64,000 nucleotides of DNA from Desulfobacterales bacterium (GCA_023143455.1 JAGLHT010000004.1:1-64000), one strand, 5' to 3'; shown: positions 44,716-54,458, numbered from the stretch's first letter. Numbers and translations are program-made. Notes: generated from the sequence alone by a model not told the origin.

Positions 44716-46129
44716 AAACAAACAAAGAATTAATATTGTTGATCTGATTAAAACAGAAATTGTCGGGGATGAAGATAACCTTGCAGTAACGAGATCGGTT
44801 AAGGACTCAATAACCTATTCAAAACTTTTAAAAGAGGTAGAAAAACATAGTAAATACCTGTCTAAAATCAATTTTGCCTCCCACGACCGTGTAGCCCTTT
44901 TTTGTGAAGATTCAATAGAGTATATTATTATGGCTTTATCTATTTTAGATACAGGGGCGGTTATTGTTCCGATCTCTCCTTCTTTATCCTCTAATGAATT
45001 AGAATCTTTATGCAAACGTATAAAAGTAAAATATATTTTATCTGAAAAAAAACTTACAAAGTATTCAATACTTTCTGAAAAATATCTTGATAAACTTTAT
45101 CTACATGAAATTGATAAAGACATAATATATTCAAAAGAATATTTAGAAGTTGATTACCCTGCATTTATACGCTTTTCATCAGGCACAACCGGAGAAAGCA
45201 AAGGAGTTTTATTGACTCACAATGCAATAATTGAAAGGACATCTACAGCCAATGCAAGTCTTAATATTTCTTCAAATGATATTATAGGCTGGTTTTTATC
45301 CATGAGCTTTCATTTTGTGGTCAGCATACTTCTTTTTTTACGCAAAGGAGCTCACATAGTTTTATCACAAGATAATTTCCCAACTGGTATTATTACTGCC
45401 TTTGAGACTGCCAAGCCAACTTTTTTATATGCTTCACCTTTTCATTACAATTTACTTGCGACACATACTAATATTTCTAATAAATTATTGTCAAATGTTC
45501 GAAAGGCTGTTGTAACTGCAGTATCATTAAATAAAAAAACTGATCAACATTTTTTTGAAAAGTTCAAAATTCATCTTAGCCAGGCTTATGGAATAATCGA
45601 AGTTGGTTTGCCATTTATTAATGATAAATTTGATGATGAACATGTTTGCTCTGTTGGCAAAATTCTACCAGGCTATGATTTAAAAATACAAAATCCAGAT
45701 GAAAAAGGGCAAGGTATTATTTTACTTAAAGGGAAAGGAATGTATCATGCTTATATATCACCCTGGAAAAAACGAACTGAATGGTTTGATACAGGTGATA
45801 TTGGATATATAAAAAATTCTTATCTTTTTATTTCAGGCAGGAGTAAAAACCTTATTAATTTTGCCGGCATGAAAATATTTCCTGAAGAAGTAGAAGAAGT
45901 TATTTTAGAGTTTGATCAAATTTCAGAGGTAAGAGTCTTTGCTGAACAACATGATATCTACGGGCAACTACCCATAGCTGAAGTTGTGCTTACAACAAAA
46001 GAGAAACTTGATATTTTCAGGCTAAAAAAACATTGTTTGCAAAAACTTGATTCATATAAAATACCAAAGGAATTCATTGAAGTTAAATCCATAGAAAAAA
46101 CAACAAGTAACAAAATAAAAAGAACGTAA
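44705..46129 (+). CDS. Acyl/aryl-ACP or CoA ligase (AMP-forming)
   Basis: This 474-residue adenylate-forming enzyme has the P-loop SSGTTGESKG (158-167), the motif DTGDIGYI and a C-terminal GRSKNLINFAGMKIFPEEVEE hinge. The ATG at 44705 overlaps the radical SAM gene by 11 bases. It is shorter than most acyl-CoA synthetases, and its last residues end in NKIKRT, so the usual catalytic lysine in the SNKIKR motif is present. It could load a starter onto one of the carrier proteins. It differs from the PaaK-like ligase on the other strand. Confidence 0.87.
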   Translation: MTIKNKQRINIVDLIKTEIVGDEDNLAVTRSVKDSITYSKLLKEVEKHSKYLSKINFASHDRVALFCEDSIEYIIMALSILDTGAVIVPISPSLSSNELESLCKRIKVKYILSEKKLTKYSILSEKYLDKLYLHEIDKDIIYSKEYLEVDYPAFIRFSSGTTGESKGVLLTHNAIIERTSTANASLNISSNDIIGWFLSMSFHFVVSILLFLRKGAHIVLSQDNFPTGIITAFETAKPTFLYASPFHYNLLATHTNISNKLLSNVRKAVVTAVSLNKKTDQHFFEKFKIHLSQAYGIIEVGLPFINDKFDDEHVCSVGKILPGYDLKIQNPDEKGQGIILLKGKGMYHAYISPWKKRTEWFDTGDIGYIKNSYLFISGRSKNLINFAGMKIFPEEVEEVILEFDQISEVRVFAEQHDIYGQLPIAEVVLTTKEKLDIFRLKKHCLQKLDSYKIPKEFIEVKSIEKTTSNKIKRT

Positions 46130-46151
46130 CTTTATCATTTCGGAGATAAAT

Positions 46152-46886
46152 ATGAATGATACAATAGACCAAATAGTATTAGTAACAGGTGCCAGCAAGG
46201 GTATTGGGAAAGCAATTGCTGTTGAACTAGGCCAAAAAGGACGTTTTGTTTATGTAAACTTTCAATCAGATGAAAAAGGCGCTCTTGAAACCTGTAAATT
46301 AATTGAAAAAAACAGTGGCAAAGCCAAAGCTATACAATTTGATGTTAGCGATGCAAGTTTATCTGAACAGGCTGTAAAATCAATACTTGAGACCCATGGT
46401 AAGGTTGATATTTTAGTTAATAATGCTGGCATCAGGAATGATAAACTAATGGCATGGATGCAGGAGCCTGACTGGAAAAATGTTTTAGACACTAACCTTG
46501 CATCTTTTTTTAATGTTTCAAAGCTGATTGTTAAAAATATGATTACAAAGCGTTATGGAAGAATAATAAACATAACATCAACATCAGGACAAGTTGGTAA
46601 TGCAGGTCAGGTAAATTACTCTGCTGCAAAAGCAGGACTAATTGGAGCTACAATGGCCCTTTCAAAAGAAATTGCCAAAAGAAATATAACTGTTAATGCT
46701 GTATCTCCTGGATTTATTGATACTGGTATGCTTGATGGTATGCCCATTGATGAAATTTCAAAAATGATACCATGCGGACGACTTGGAAAAGTTGAAGAAG
46801 TAAGCGCTCTGGTAGGCTTTTTGTGTTCAGATAAGGCTTCATATATTACAGGACAGATTATTGGAGTTAATGGCGGGATAACATAA
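46152..46886 (+). CDS. fabG: 3-oxoacyl-ACP reductase FabG
   Basis: This 244-residue short-chain dehydrogenase reduces 3-ketoacyl intermediates. TGASKGIG (12-19) binds NADPH, NNAG is at 90-93, and the catalytic Tyr156-x3-Lys160 lies in NYSAAK with Ser143/145 upstream. The ribosome site is GGAGATAAATATG. Its presence with the dehydratases and without any FabI-like reductase fits a chain left unsaturated, as in polyenes. Confidence 0.94.
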   Translation: MNDTIDQIVLVTGASKGIGKAIAVELGQKGRFVYVNFQSDEKGALETCKLIEKNSGKAKAIQFDVSDASLSEQAVKSILETHGKVDILVNNAGIRNDKLMAWMQEPDWKNVLDTNLASFFNVSKLIVKNMITKRYGRIINITSTSGQVGNAGQVNYSAAKAGLIGATMALSKEIAKRNITVNAVSPGFIDTGMLDGMPIDEISKMIPCGRLGKVEEVSALVGFLCSDKASYITGQIIGVNGGIT

Positions 46887-46908
46887 ATCTTTTAAGTAAA
46901 ATTAAAAA

Positions 46909-47367
46909 ATGAAAAAACCATATTTCAAAGAAGTAAAAGATGCACCAAAGCCTTTAAACACCATTGTAAAAACTGTGACAAGGTTTGAAGAAATTGATGC
47001 CATGGGGATTGCCTGGCATGGTAGATTTGCAAGCTATTTTGAAGATGCCAGAGTATCTTTAGGTGAAAAATTTAAAATAGGCTATTTTGACCTTTTCGAC
47101 AATGGTATTTTGGCTCCATTAAAAAAGATCCATATTGACTTTAAAACACCAATTTTTTTTAGAGAAGAAATATCCATCGAATGTATATTGCATTATACTC
47201 AAGCTTCAAAAATATTAACTGAATATATTATTAAAAAACAGGACAATACTATTGCTGCAACTGGATATGTTATTCAAATGCTACTTAACCCTGATTATGA
47301 ACTTTTCTTAACTCAACCTAAGTATTATAAAAATTTCTGTGAGATGTGGAAAAAGGGTGAAATTTAA
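46909..47367 (+). CDS. Hotdog acyl thioesterase (4-hydroxybenzoyl-CoA type)
   Basis: This 152-residue hotdog protein has the thioesterase signature EEIDAMGIAWHGRFASYFEDAR (Asp30, His37). It lies between fabG and KS3 and overlaps KS3 by one base. Thioesterases of this type occur in aryl polyene clusters. It probably releases or proofreads the chain, though a dehydratase-like role cannot be excluded. Confidence 0.86.
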   Translation: MKKPYFKEVKDAPKPLNTIVKTVTRFEEIDAMGIAWHGRFASYFEDARVSLGEKFKIGYFDLFDNGILAPLKKIHIDFKTPIFFREEISIECILHYTQASKILTEYIIKKQDNTIAATGYVIQMLLNPDYELFLTQPKYYKNFCEMWKKGEI

Positions 47368-48497
47368 TGAGAAAAGTTAATATTTCTCAAACTACTATTG
47401 TAACATCCCTGGGTGAAGACCTGGCATCAAATTTTCAAGCTCTTTTAAATAAAAAATCTGGCATTAATAAAGTTGATAGATTTAATACAAAAAACTATAG
47501 AAGTGAGTATGCAGCACACATTAAAGATATTGAAACACCCGAAAACAGAAGTAGTTTTTTAAATCTAACTGATTTAATCTTAAAACCTCTAAAAGATATC
47601 CCAAAAGATTGCACTTTATTAACAGCTACAACAAAAGCATGTATTGATTTACTTGAAAAAAACGAACAAAACATATGTCCAATAAATAAATATTTAATCC
47701 CTTCAAATATTTCAAAATATATTGCTGAAAAATTAGATATAAAAAGTTGCGGAATAAATATCAGTTCAGCATGTGCATCTTCCACTATTGCTATTATAAA
47801 AGGTGCACAAATGATTATAAATAAAAGAGCTGATTCTGTTTTAATATTTTGCGCTGATATTATAAGTGAATTTGTTTATTCAGGCTTTTCTGCTCTTAAT
47901 GCTCTTTCTGACATTCCTACTCAGCCCTTTGATATTAATAGAAAAGGATTGACCCTTGGAGAAGGAGGAGCTGCAATTCTTCTTGTGGCTGATGACTTTG
48001 CAAAAAAAAATGATATTGTTTGTAACACATCAATAGCAGGGTTTGGGATTGCAAGTGATGCAAGTCATATTACAGCTCCTGCCCGGGATGGGCGCGGTTT
48101 GATCATGGCAATTAAAAAAGCACTTAAAACTGCAAAAATTATTCCTGATCAGATTGGTGCCATAAACACCCATGGCACTGGTACTGTTTATAATGATTCA
48201 ATGGAAATCAAAGCTCTTAAGAGCATTTTTAAAGATAAAAAAACACTAGGGAATTCAATAAAAGGCTCAATAGGACATACTTTAGCTGGTGCAGGAGGGA
48301 TTGAAGCAGCTCTGGGGACATTAATACTTAAAGAACATATACTGCCCAGCACCCTTGGTTTTTTAAATCCCGATAAAGACACTGAAAACTTTATTAGTTC
48401 TGAAAATGTTACTTTTTTGAAGAATTATTTTCTTACTACAAATTCTGGCTTTGGTGGAACAAATGCTGCTTTAATTTTAAAGAAAGAAGGACTTTAA
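47367..48497 (+). CDS. Beta-ketoacyl-ACP synthase (FabF-like), KS3
   Basis: This 376-residue condensing enzyme has Cys136 (SSACASS), His269 (NTHGTGT) and His304 (SIGHTLAGAG). It is shorter at the N-terminus than KS1. It overlaps the thioesterase gene by one base and shares TAATG with the following ketosynthase-like gene, so KS3 and CLF2 should be made in equal amounts. Confidence 0.92.
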   Translation: MRKVNISQTTIVTSLGEDLASNFQALLNKKSGINKVDRFNTKNYRSEYAAHIKDIETPENRSSFLNLTDLILKPLKDIPKDCTLLTATTKACIDLLEKNEQNICPINKYLIPSNISKYIAEKLDIKSCGINISSACASSTIAIIKGAQMIINKRADSVLIFCADIISEFVYSGFSALNALSDIPTQPFDINRKGLTLGEGGAAILLVADDFAKKNDIVCNTSIAGFGIASDASHITAPARDGRGLIMAIKKALKTAKIIPDQIGAINTHGTGTVYNDSMEIKALKSIFKDKKTLGNSIKGSIGHTLAGAGGIEAALGTLILKEHILPSTLGFLNPDKDTENFISSENVTFLKNYFLTTNSGFGGTNAALILKKEGL

Positions 48498-49237
48498 TGA
48501 GTTATTATATTTGCGGCATTGGTTTTGTTACACAAGAAGCAATGGGATGTGGCAGAGAATTTGAAACATTTAATACAAAATCAAGAACGCTTTCACCTAT
48601 CTTTAGAAAAGATATTCTTGATAAACCTTATAAGTCATTTGGAAGAATGGATTTTTTTTCAAAGATTGGTTTTGCAGGAATATATTTTGCATATAAGGAC
48701 GCTGGGTTAATTATTCCTGAATCAATGAATTCTAATAAAACTTCAAATACAAGCATTCTTGCATCAACACTTTATGGATGTCTTGATACTGATAAGGATT
48801 TCTTTAATACTATTAAATTTGAAAATGGTAAAGCAGCCAGCCCTGCCCTATTTGCATATACTCTTCCTAATACATTTTTAGGCGAAGCTTCTATTTTTCT
48901 TAAGGCGACAGGTGAAAGCTTTGTTATTAACAAAGATCCCACAAATGGAATCACAGCACTTAAAATGAGTTTTGATATATTAGATTCTGAAAAATCTGAT
49001 TTCGTTTTATGCGGCCTTTGTGATACGTACAACCCACCAGAATCATTAAAAGTTTCAACAAATTATTTTGCCGGAAGTTTGTTTTTTACATTAAGTAAAA
49101 AAAAAGAAACTTTTTGCTATGGAAAATTAAAAGAAAATAAAAACGGAGACATATTCTATAAAGAAAAATATATTGAAAATCTCCTTGATCTTGCGCAAGC
49201 TTGTATAAAAATAAAAAAAAATAAACTTAAGGAATAA
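48497..49237 (+). CDS. Ketosynthase-like partner, CLF2
   Basis: This 246-residue protein follows the thiolase-like ketosynthase N-terminal fold (YICGIGFVTQEAMG, SILASTLYGC, YTLPNTFLGEASIFL). At the nucleophile position it reads INKDPTNGI, with no cysteine, and the second half with the catalytic histidines is missing. It is coupled to KS3 by a TAATG overlap. I infer a chain-length or scaffold partner. It is more divergent than CLF1. Confidence 0.78.
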   Translation: MSYYICGIGFVTQEAMGCGREFETFNTKSRTLSPIFRKDILDKPYKSFGRMDFFSKIGFAGIYFAYKDAGLIIPESMNSNKTSNTSILASTLYGCLDTDKDFFNTIKFENGKAASPALFAYTLPNTFLGEASIFLKATGESFVINKDPTNGITALKMSFDILDSEKSDFVLCGLCDTYNPPESLKVSTNYFAGSLFFTLSKKKETFCYGKLKENKNGDIFYKEKYIENLLDLAQACIKIKKNKLKE

Positions 49238-49245
49238 TTATTATT

Positions 49246-50511
49246 ATGAAAATGCAGCTTATATATCCAGAATGGAAAAAACTCAGACATCAAACAGTAT
49301 TCCATCTTCCTCCCCACGCACCTGTTGTCTTTTCTGCAGCTTTACCAGAGTATGTTGATCTACATTTTTTTGATGAAAATGTACAAACCCTTGAATATGA
49401 TAATTCCTATGATATAATTGCAATTTCAGTGCTTCTTACCTGCCAGATCCAAAGAGCTTTTGAAATAGCTGACAAATATAGAAGAGAAGGAATGATAGTA
49501 ATCTTTGGTGGCATTGCAACAATGCTGCACTCTAAAGAAGTTATGGAACATGCTGACTCTGTATTTCTTGGTGAAGTTGAAAATGGTAGACTTACAAAAG
49601 TTCTTGAAGATTTTAAAAATGGTAAACTTAAAAAAGTTTATGATTATATGCAAAACCATCCTGACACAAATACTATTCATTCTGCCAGGAGAGATATACT
49701 TAATAATGACCTTTATGCATACAGAGGGATTCAAATGGTTGACCTTGTCCACGCATCCCGTGGTTGCAAATTTAATTGTTTCCCATGTTGCAACAACTTT
49801 CTAGGTGGTGGACAATTTAGACCACGCCCTATAGATAAAGTTATTGAAGAAATGGAAGGAATAAAAAACAATCGGCTTTTTATTGTGGACAATTCCCTTG
49901 CTCAGGATAAAGAGTGGGTTATGGACCTTTTCCGAGAGATGATACCATTAAAAAAGAAATGGGTCTCCCACCCGATAGTGTATGATGATGATGTACTTAA
50001 ACTTGCTGCGGATGCTGGTTGTTGGTATGTTTACCAGGCAATTGTAGATACATCAGATGTTATCAAAAATAGAATCAAACTCCTCCATGATCATGGAATT
50101 GGAGTTGAAGGAACTATTCTTTTAGGAACTGACAAACAGGACGAAGATTATATTAAAAGATTGATTGATTTTCTCATGGAAATTAACCTTGATATGGCAG
50201 AGTTTACAATTCTCACTCCTTTCCCTGAAAGTCCTATCAGGAAACAATTTGAAAAAGAAGGTAGGATTCTGCATAATAACTGGAAAAAATACTCTTGTGA
50301 TAATGTGGTCTTCCAGCCAAAACAAATATCTCCTGAAAGACTTGAAGCCATGTATGATTTAGCATGGAATACATTTTATGCTGATGGTGGGCAACAAACA
50401 AAAATGGGATCTCTTTTTTATAAGGTTATTCAAAAAGAAATTAAAGATGGAACGTACAGAAGATATAATCCAAAAACAAAAAGGTCTTTTAAAAGAATAA
50501 TAAAACAATGA
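49246..50511 (+). CDS. B12-binding radical SAM protein 3
   Basis: This 421-residue protein has a short cobalamin-binding-like N-terminal domain (about 1-120, VIFGGIATML, FLGEVENG) and a radical SAM domain with C174-x3-C178-x2-C181 (CKFNCFPC, followed by another Cys). A C-terminal DUF4070-like tail ends in a basic segment. It overlaps the next radical SAM gene by four bases. Its target chemistry is unknown. Confidence 0.87.
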   Translation: MKMQLIYPEWKKLRHQTVFHLPPHAPVVFSAALPEYVDLHFFDENVQTLEYDNSYDIIAISVLLTCQIQRAFEIADKYRREGMIVIFGGIATMLHSKEVMEHADSVFLGEVENGRLTKVLEDFKNGKLKKVYDYMQNHPDTNTIHSARRDILNNDLYAYRGIQMVDLVHASRGCKFNCFPCCNNFLGGGQFRPRPIDKVIEEMEGIKNNRLFIVDNSLAQDKEWVMDLFREMIPLKKKWVSHPIVYDDDVLKLAADAGCWYVYQAIVDTSDVIKNRIKLLHDHGIGVEGTILLGTDKQDEDYIKRLIDFLMEINLDMAEFTILTPFPESPIRKQFEKEGRILHNNWKKYSCDNVVFQPKQISPERLEAMYDLAWNTFYADGGQQTKMGSLFYKVIQKEIKDGTYRRYNPKTKRSFKRIIKQ

Positions 50512-51965
50512 ACAAACAAAATTTAAAAAAAATTCTTCTTGTACATCCTCTGGGATACAAATCTGACAAGGCATCAAGTGACATCTCCAGAGTCGCCAAT
50601 ATCATGCCTCCACTCGGGATTGCAAGCATTTGTGCCTATCTGTTACAAGAACAAATCAACTGTGATATCATTGATTGTTATGCCCATCCTGATGCAGATA
50701 TTAAAATTAAAAAATATATTGAGACTGAACAACCCGATTACATAGGCTTTTCTTGCTCAACATCATCTTTTCTAGATGGGATTCGACTTGCACAAATTGC
50801 TAAGTCAATAAAATTTGATATTAAAACTGTTTTTGGCGGCGCCCATGTATCTGCTTTAAAAGAAACTATTATAAAAAATTTTGAATGTGTCGATTATGTT
50901 GTTGTAGGTGAAGGAGAACAAACTCTTACTGAACTTATTCAAGCTGATAACGACGATGTTTCAAACATAAAAAATATAGTCTATAAAAACTCTAATGGAG
51001 AAGTTATCTTTACAGGGTACAGAAAAGAACTGCTTGACCTGGATTCACTACCCTTCCCTGCCTATGAAAAACTTGATGGGTATCCTGAAAAGTATAAACT
51101 CCCAATTTTTAATTACCCAAAGACCCCTAATACTAGCTGTATTTCCAGCAGAGGGTGTCCATATTCATGCAGCTATTGTGATAGATCTGTTTTTAAAAAA
51201 AGCTTTAGATTTAATAATGCCCAATACCTTTTTGATCATTTAAAATATTTAAATGAAAAATATGGAATCAAACATATCAATTTTTATGATGATCAATTCA
51301 CATTTAATAAAAAACGAGTTATAAAATTTTGTGATCTTATGGTTTCAGGTAATCTTAAAATGACTTTTAATTGTGCTGCAAGAGCAGAACATCTCGATTT
51401 TGAACTTCTTACCGCAATGAAAGCTGCTGGATGCTGGATGATTAGTCTTGGCATTGAAACAGGAGATGAAAATCTTCTTGCACAACATAGACAAAATGCA
51501 GACCTAGAAATGCTTCGAAAAAAAGTAATCTTAATTAAAAAAGCAAAAATCCGTGTAAAAGCTCTTCTAATGATGGGGCTTCCAGGTGAAACAGAAGAGA
51601 GTATATCAAAGAGTAAAAAATATGTCTTTTCTCTGCCTATAGATGACTTTAATCTTGCCAAATTTACACCCTTCCCTGGTTCTCCAATTTATCAACAGAT
51701 CAAAGAAGGTGCTTTATTAGGAATTTTCACAGAAGATTGGGAAAAAATGGATTGTATGGAATTTATTTTTATTCCCAATGGGATTAATAAAACAAAATTA
51801 GATGAGCTATTTATAGATTTTTATAAATCTCATTTCATGAGACATAAAGTTCTTTTCGGATATATCTCCATGATCTGGAAATCTCCGGATAGCTGGCGCA
51901 GATTTTTTATAAGTTTTTTCTCTTTTATGAGCTTTATTAAAAGGAATAAAAGACATAAAGATTAA
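50508..51965 (+). CDS. B12-binding radical SAM protein 4
   Basis: This 485-residue protein is the last gene of the operon. It has a cobalamin-binding-like domain (about 10-145, VFGGAHVSA and VVVGEGEQ) and C217-x3-C221-x2-C224 (CPYSCSYC), followed by a full radical SAM barrel (INFYDDQFTF, GIETGDE, LMMGLPGET). The C-terminal tail is basic. Of the four it looks closest to the general BchE-like group. Its stop overlaps the stop of the convergent M48 peptidase gene by four bases. Confidence 0.9.
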   Translation: MNKQNLKKILLVHPLGYKSDKASSDISRVANIMPPLGIASICAYLLQEQINCDIIDCYAHPDADIKIKKYIETEQPDYIGFSCSTSSFLDGIRLAQIAKSIKFDIKTVFGGAHVSALKETIIKNFECVDYVVVGEGEQTLTELIQADNDDVSNIKNIVYKNSNGEVIFTGYRKELLDLDSLPFPAYEKLDGYPEKYKLPIFNYPKTPNTSCISSRGCPYSCSYCDRSVFKKSFRFNNAQYLFDHLKYLNEKYGIKHINFYDDQFTFNKKRVIKFCDLMVSGNLKMTFNCAARAEHLDFELLTAMKAAGCWMISLGIETGDENLLAQHRQNADLEMLRKKVILIKKAKIRVKALLMMGLPGETEESISKSKKYVFSLPIDDFNLAKFTPFPGSPIYQQIKEGALLGIFTEDWEKMDCMEFIFIPNGINKTKLDELFIDFYKSHFMRHKVLFGYISMIWKSPDSWRRFFISFFSFMSFIKRNKRHKD

Positions 51966-53806
51966 TTATCACATCTTTGTTTAATTTTTTTATATTGATT
52001 TATAAAATATTCATTTTTATCTGAACCTGCTTTTTCCATAGCTTCTTTTGATGCATCTAAAGCTTTATTACAAAAACCATTTACCAAGCACGCTTCAGCA
52101 TAGGTATCTAATACGTAAGCAACTCTTTTGATATCAATGGCTTTTAAAGCAAACTCATACGCTTTTGTTTTGTTCCTTAATGTTTTATCTTCACATGTTG
52201 CATATAGCCAAGCCAGATTATTTAAAGCATGAAGATTATTAGAATCAACTTTTAACACATTTTGCCATGCTGTTTCAGCATTTTTAAATTCTTTTAGATT
52301 GAATGAGTAGTCTCCTATCATCGCATAAAGCTTAGTGTTCTCATGACCAGTCCTATATTCTTGATGTAAAATTTTCAAGGCAATATATTTATTTAAATAT
52401 TTACTCCCCTTACCAAAATTAATTGAATAGCCAGCAACGCAAACAATTAAAAGTGCCAAAACAAAACCAAAAATTATCTTTACTACCTTCTTGTTATGTT
52501 TAGCTATTTTTGATGAATCTGCCTGACAGTCTCTTAAAAATTCAATTCTTTCTGTTATGCTGTAATGGTGCCAATTTGGTTTATCAGGAGATTGCCCACT
52601 GTATTTTATTATTTTATAAAATGTTGTAATAAGTCCAAAGGCATCTCCCATGACAGAAAAAACATAAGCATCAGCCTGTCGTTCAAAATTTCTCATAAAA
52701 AAACCAAAAACATACCTGAAATAGAAAAGAAAAACAGAGATCAGAGCTAAACTGAAAACAATTGGTATTAAAGTGTCATGATTTATTTTAAAAAATAGAG
52801 CAGATTTATATAACATGCTTGAAGAGTAAATCAACAACATTAACGGATCAAAAAGAAAGTATACAATTGACATGTATCCTGCAAAAAACAAGACATAAAG
52901 ATAAAGATGCTTCTTTTTTATATGACCAATTTCATGGGATATAACAGCATCTATCTCATTATTCTCAAGAAGGTTGACTAATGCCGGAGTTACAAGTAAA
53001 TATCTAAATTTACTCCAAAGTCCCATAACGCCAGCAGTTATCATGGTACCACCAAAAAGCTCCCATTTTAAAATATTAGAATATTTAAAATTTGTTTTAA
53101 AACATAATTCTTGAATACGTTTTCTTGTCTCTCCATTTTCAAGGGGTTTGCATTTCCATAATTTTTGTATTAGTAAAGGTCCAAAAACTACCATGGCAAT
53201 TAAGAAAAGCATTATATAGCAAATCTCACCCAGCCCTGTTGATAAAAAATTTGAAGCGGTTTCAAATGGTAATATATGAATTATATCTGCAATAATTGAT
53301 AACAAAAACCAGGGTATAAGGGCTGGCAGAGAAAAAGAAATATTTGATATTATAAAATCTTTTCGGGTGACAGACACAGGAAAAAATCGTTTTTGAACAA
53401 TCCAGGCTGAGTCCCAAACAATAATCAAATAAAATAAAAATAAAAGTAAAAAAAGAACTGCTTGAAGGGTTGGGAAAAGATGAAAAATTTTATAATCTGA
53501 TAAAAATAGTTTTAATCTGAAAAAATAAAGATCAATACAATAGATTCCCAATGCAAGAATAGAAAGTTTTAAAATGTATGAATTAAGTTTATGGTCAAGT
53601 TGAGTTTTTTGAATATTACCTGTGAAATATTTTTTGGCAAGTCTTATAAATAAAACCCGGCACATTAAAGCAAAAAATATAATAGTAAAAAAGGCGTAGA
53701 CAATTGCATTATCAGGAGCATTATAAACCCCTTCCGGATAATAGCAGGTAGTATAAAGAATTAAGGCTGTAAGAAAATAAATAAAATTTGTAAACATTTT
53801 AAACAA
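51962..53806 (-). CDS. M48-family zinc metalloprotease with TPR tail
   Basis: This 614-residue membrane protease has the zinc motif HEIGH at 291-295 and a downstream glutamate in ERQADAYVF. Several hydrophobic helices surround the motif and the N-terminus. The C-terminal part (about 475-610) contains TPR-like repeats (NNLHALNNLAWLYAT). It overlaps the HlyIII-like gene by eight bases. It converges on the biosynthetic operon and marks its right edge. A role in membrane-protein quality control is inferred from the family. Confidence 0.88.
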   Translation of the reverse strand: MFKMFTNFIYFLTALILYTTCYYPEGVYNAPDNAIVYAFFTIIFFALMCRVLFIRLAKKYFTGNIQKTQLDHKLNSYILKLSILALGIYCIDLYFFRLKLFLSDYKIFHLFPTLQAVLFLLLFLFYLIIVWDSAWIVQKRFFPVSVTRKDFIISNISFSLPALIPWFLLSIIADIIHILPFETASNFLSTGLGEICYIMLFLIAMVVFGPLLIQKLWKCKPLENGETRKRIQELCFKTNFKYSNILKWELFGGTMITAGVMGLWSKFRYLLVTPALVNLLENNEIDAVISHEIGHIKKKHLYLYVLFFAGYMSIVYFLFDPLMLLIYSSSMLYKSALFFKINHDTLIPIVFSLALISVFLFYFRYVFGFFMRNFERQADAYVFSVMGDAFGLITTFYKIIKYSGQSPDKPNWHHYSITERIEFLRDCQADSSKIAKHNKKVVKIIFGFVLALLIVCVAGYSINFGKGSKYLNKYIALKILHQEYRTGHENTKLYAMIGDYSFNLKEFKNAETAWQNVLKVDSNNLHALNNLAWLYATCEDKTLRNKTKAYEFALKAIDIKRVAYVLDTYAEACLVNGFCNKALDASKEAMEKAGSDKNEYFINQYKKIKQRCDN

Positions 53807-54458
53807 CTATCAAATATTTAAAAACAACCCAGAAATGACAGAAACTTCCTAATATTACAAAAATATGCCATATCTCATGAAATCCGAAAATACCTGGAAA
53901 AGGGTTTGGCCTTTTTAAGGAATAAATTACTGCTCCAATACTGTAAAAAAGCCCTCCGGCAAAAAGCCAAGCAACACACGCGCCTTGCAGAATTGTCACT
54001 ATGGGATATATTGCCACAACACAAACCCATCCCATAATCAAGTATATTATAGTTGAAACCAATCTTGGGGCATTCATAAAAAATATTTTTAGTATGATTC
54101 CTATCAAAGCCAATCCCCAGACAACACCAAAGATACTCCAACCCCATGCCCCCCTTAAAGGGACAAGGCAAACAGGAGTATAAGTTCCCGCAATTAAAAG
54201 AAAAATCATGATATGGTCAATTCGCCTAAAGATAGCAAGCTTTGCATCAGAAATTCTTAAACCATGATAGAGAGAACTTGAAGTAAACATCATAACAAGT
54301 GTAAAACCAAAAATTGTAAATGATACAATATGCCAGACTGAGCCTTTTAATGAAGAAAATACGATTAAAAGAGCTAAACCTACTAATGAGGCTATAGCAC
54401 CTGCTGCATGGGAAATTGAATTTATCGGTTCTCTTAAAAAATGATCAATATTACACAT
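53799..54458 (-). CDS. Hemolysin III / PAQR-like membrane protein
   Basis: This 219-residue protein has seven predicted helices and the HlyIII/PAQR motifs: EPINSISHAAGAIASLVG at the start, SSSLYHGLRIS and RRIDHIMIFLLIAGTYTP. The last helix carries HEIWHIFVILGSFCHF with the conserved metal-binding histidines. Known members are membrane proteins of uncertain function. It probably shares an mRNA with the M48 peptidase gene that follows. Confidence 0.9.
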   Translation of the reverse strand: MCNIDHFLREPINSISHAAGAIASLVGLALLIVFSSLKGSVWHIVSFTIFGFTLVMMFTSSSLYHGLRISDAKLAIFRRIDHIMIFLLIAGTYTPVCLVPLRGAWGWSIFGVVWGLALIGIILKIFFMNAPRLVSTIIYLIMGWVCVVAIYPIVTILQGACVAWLFAGGLFYSIGAVIYSLKRPNPFPGIFGFHEIWHIFVILGSFCHFWVVFKYLIVV

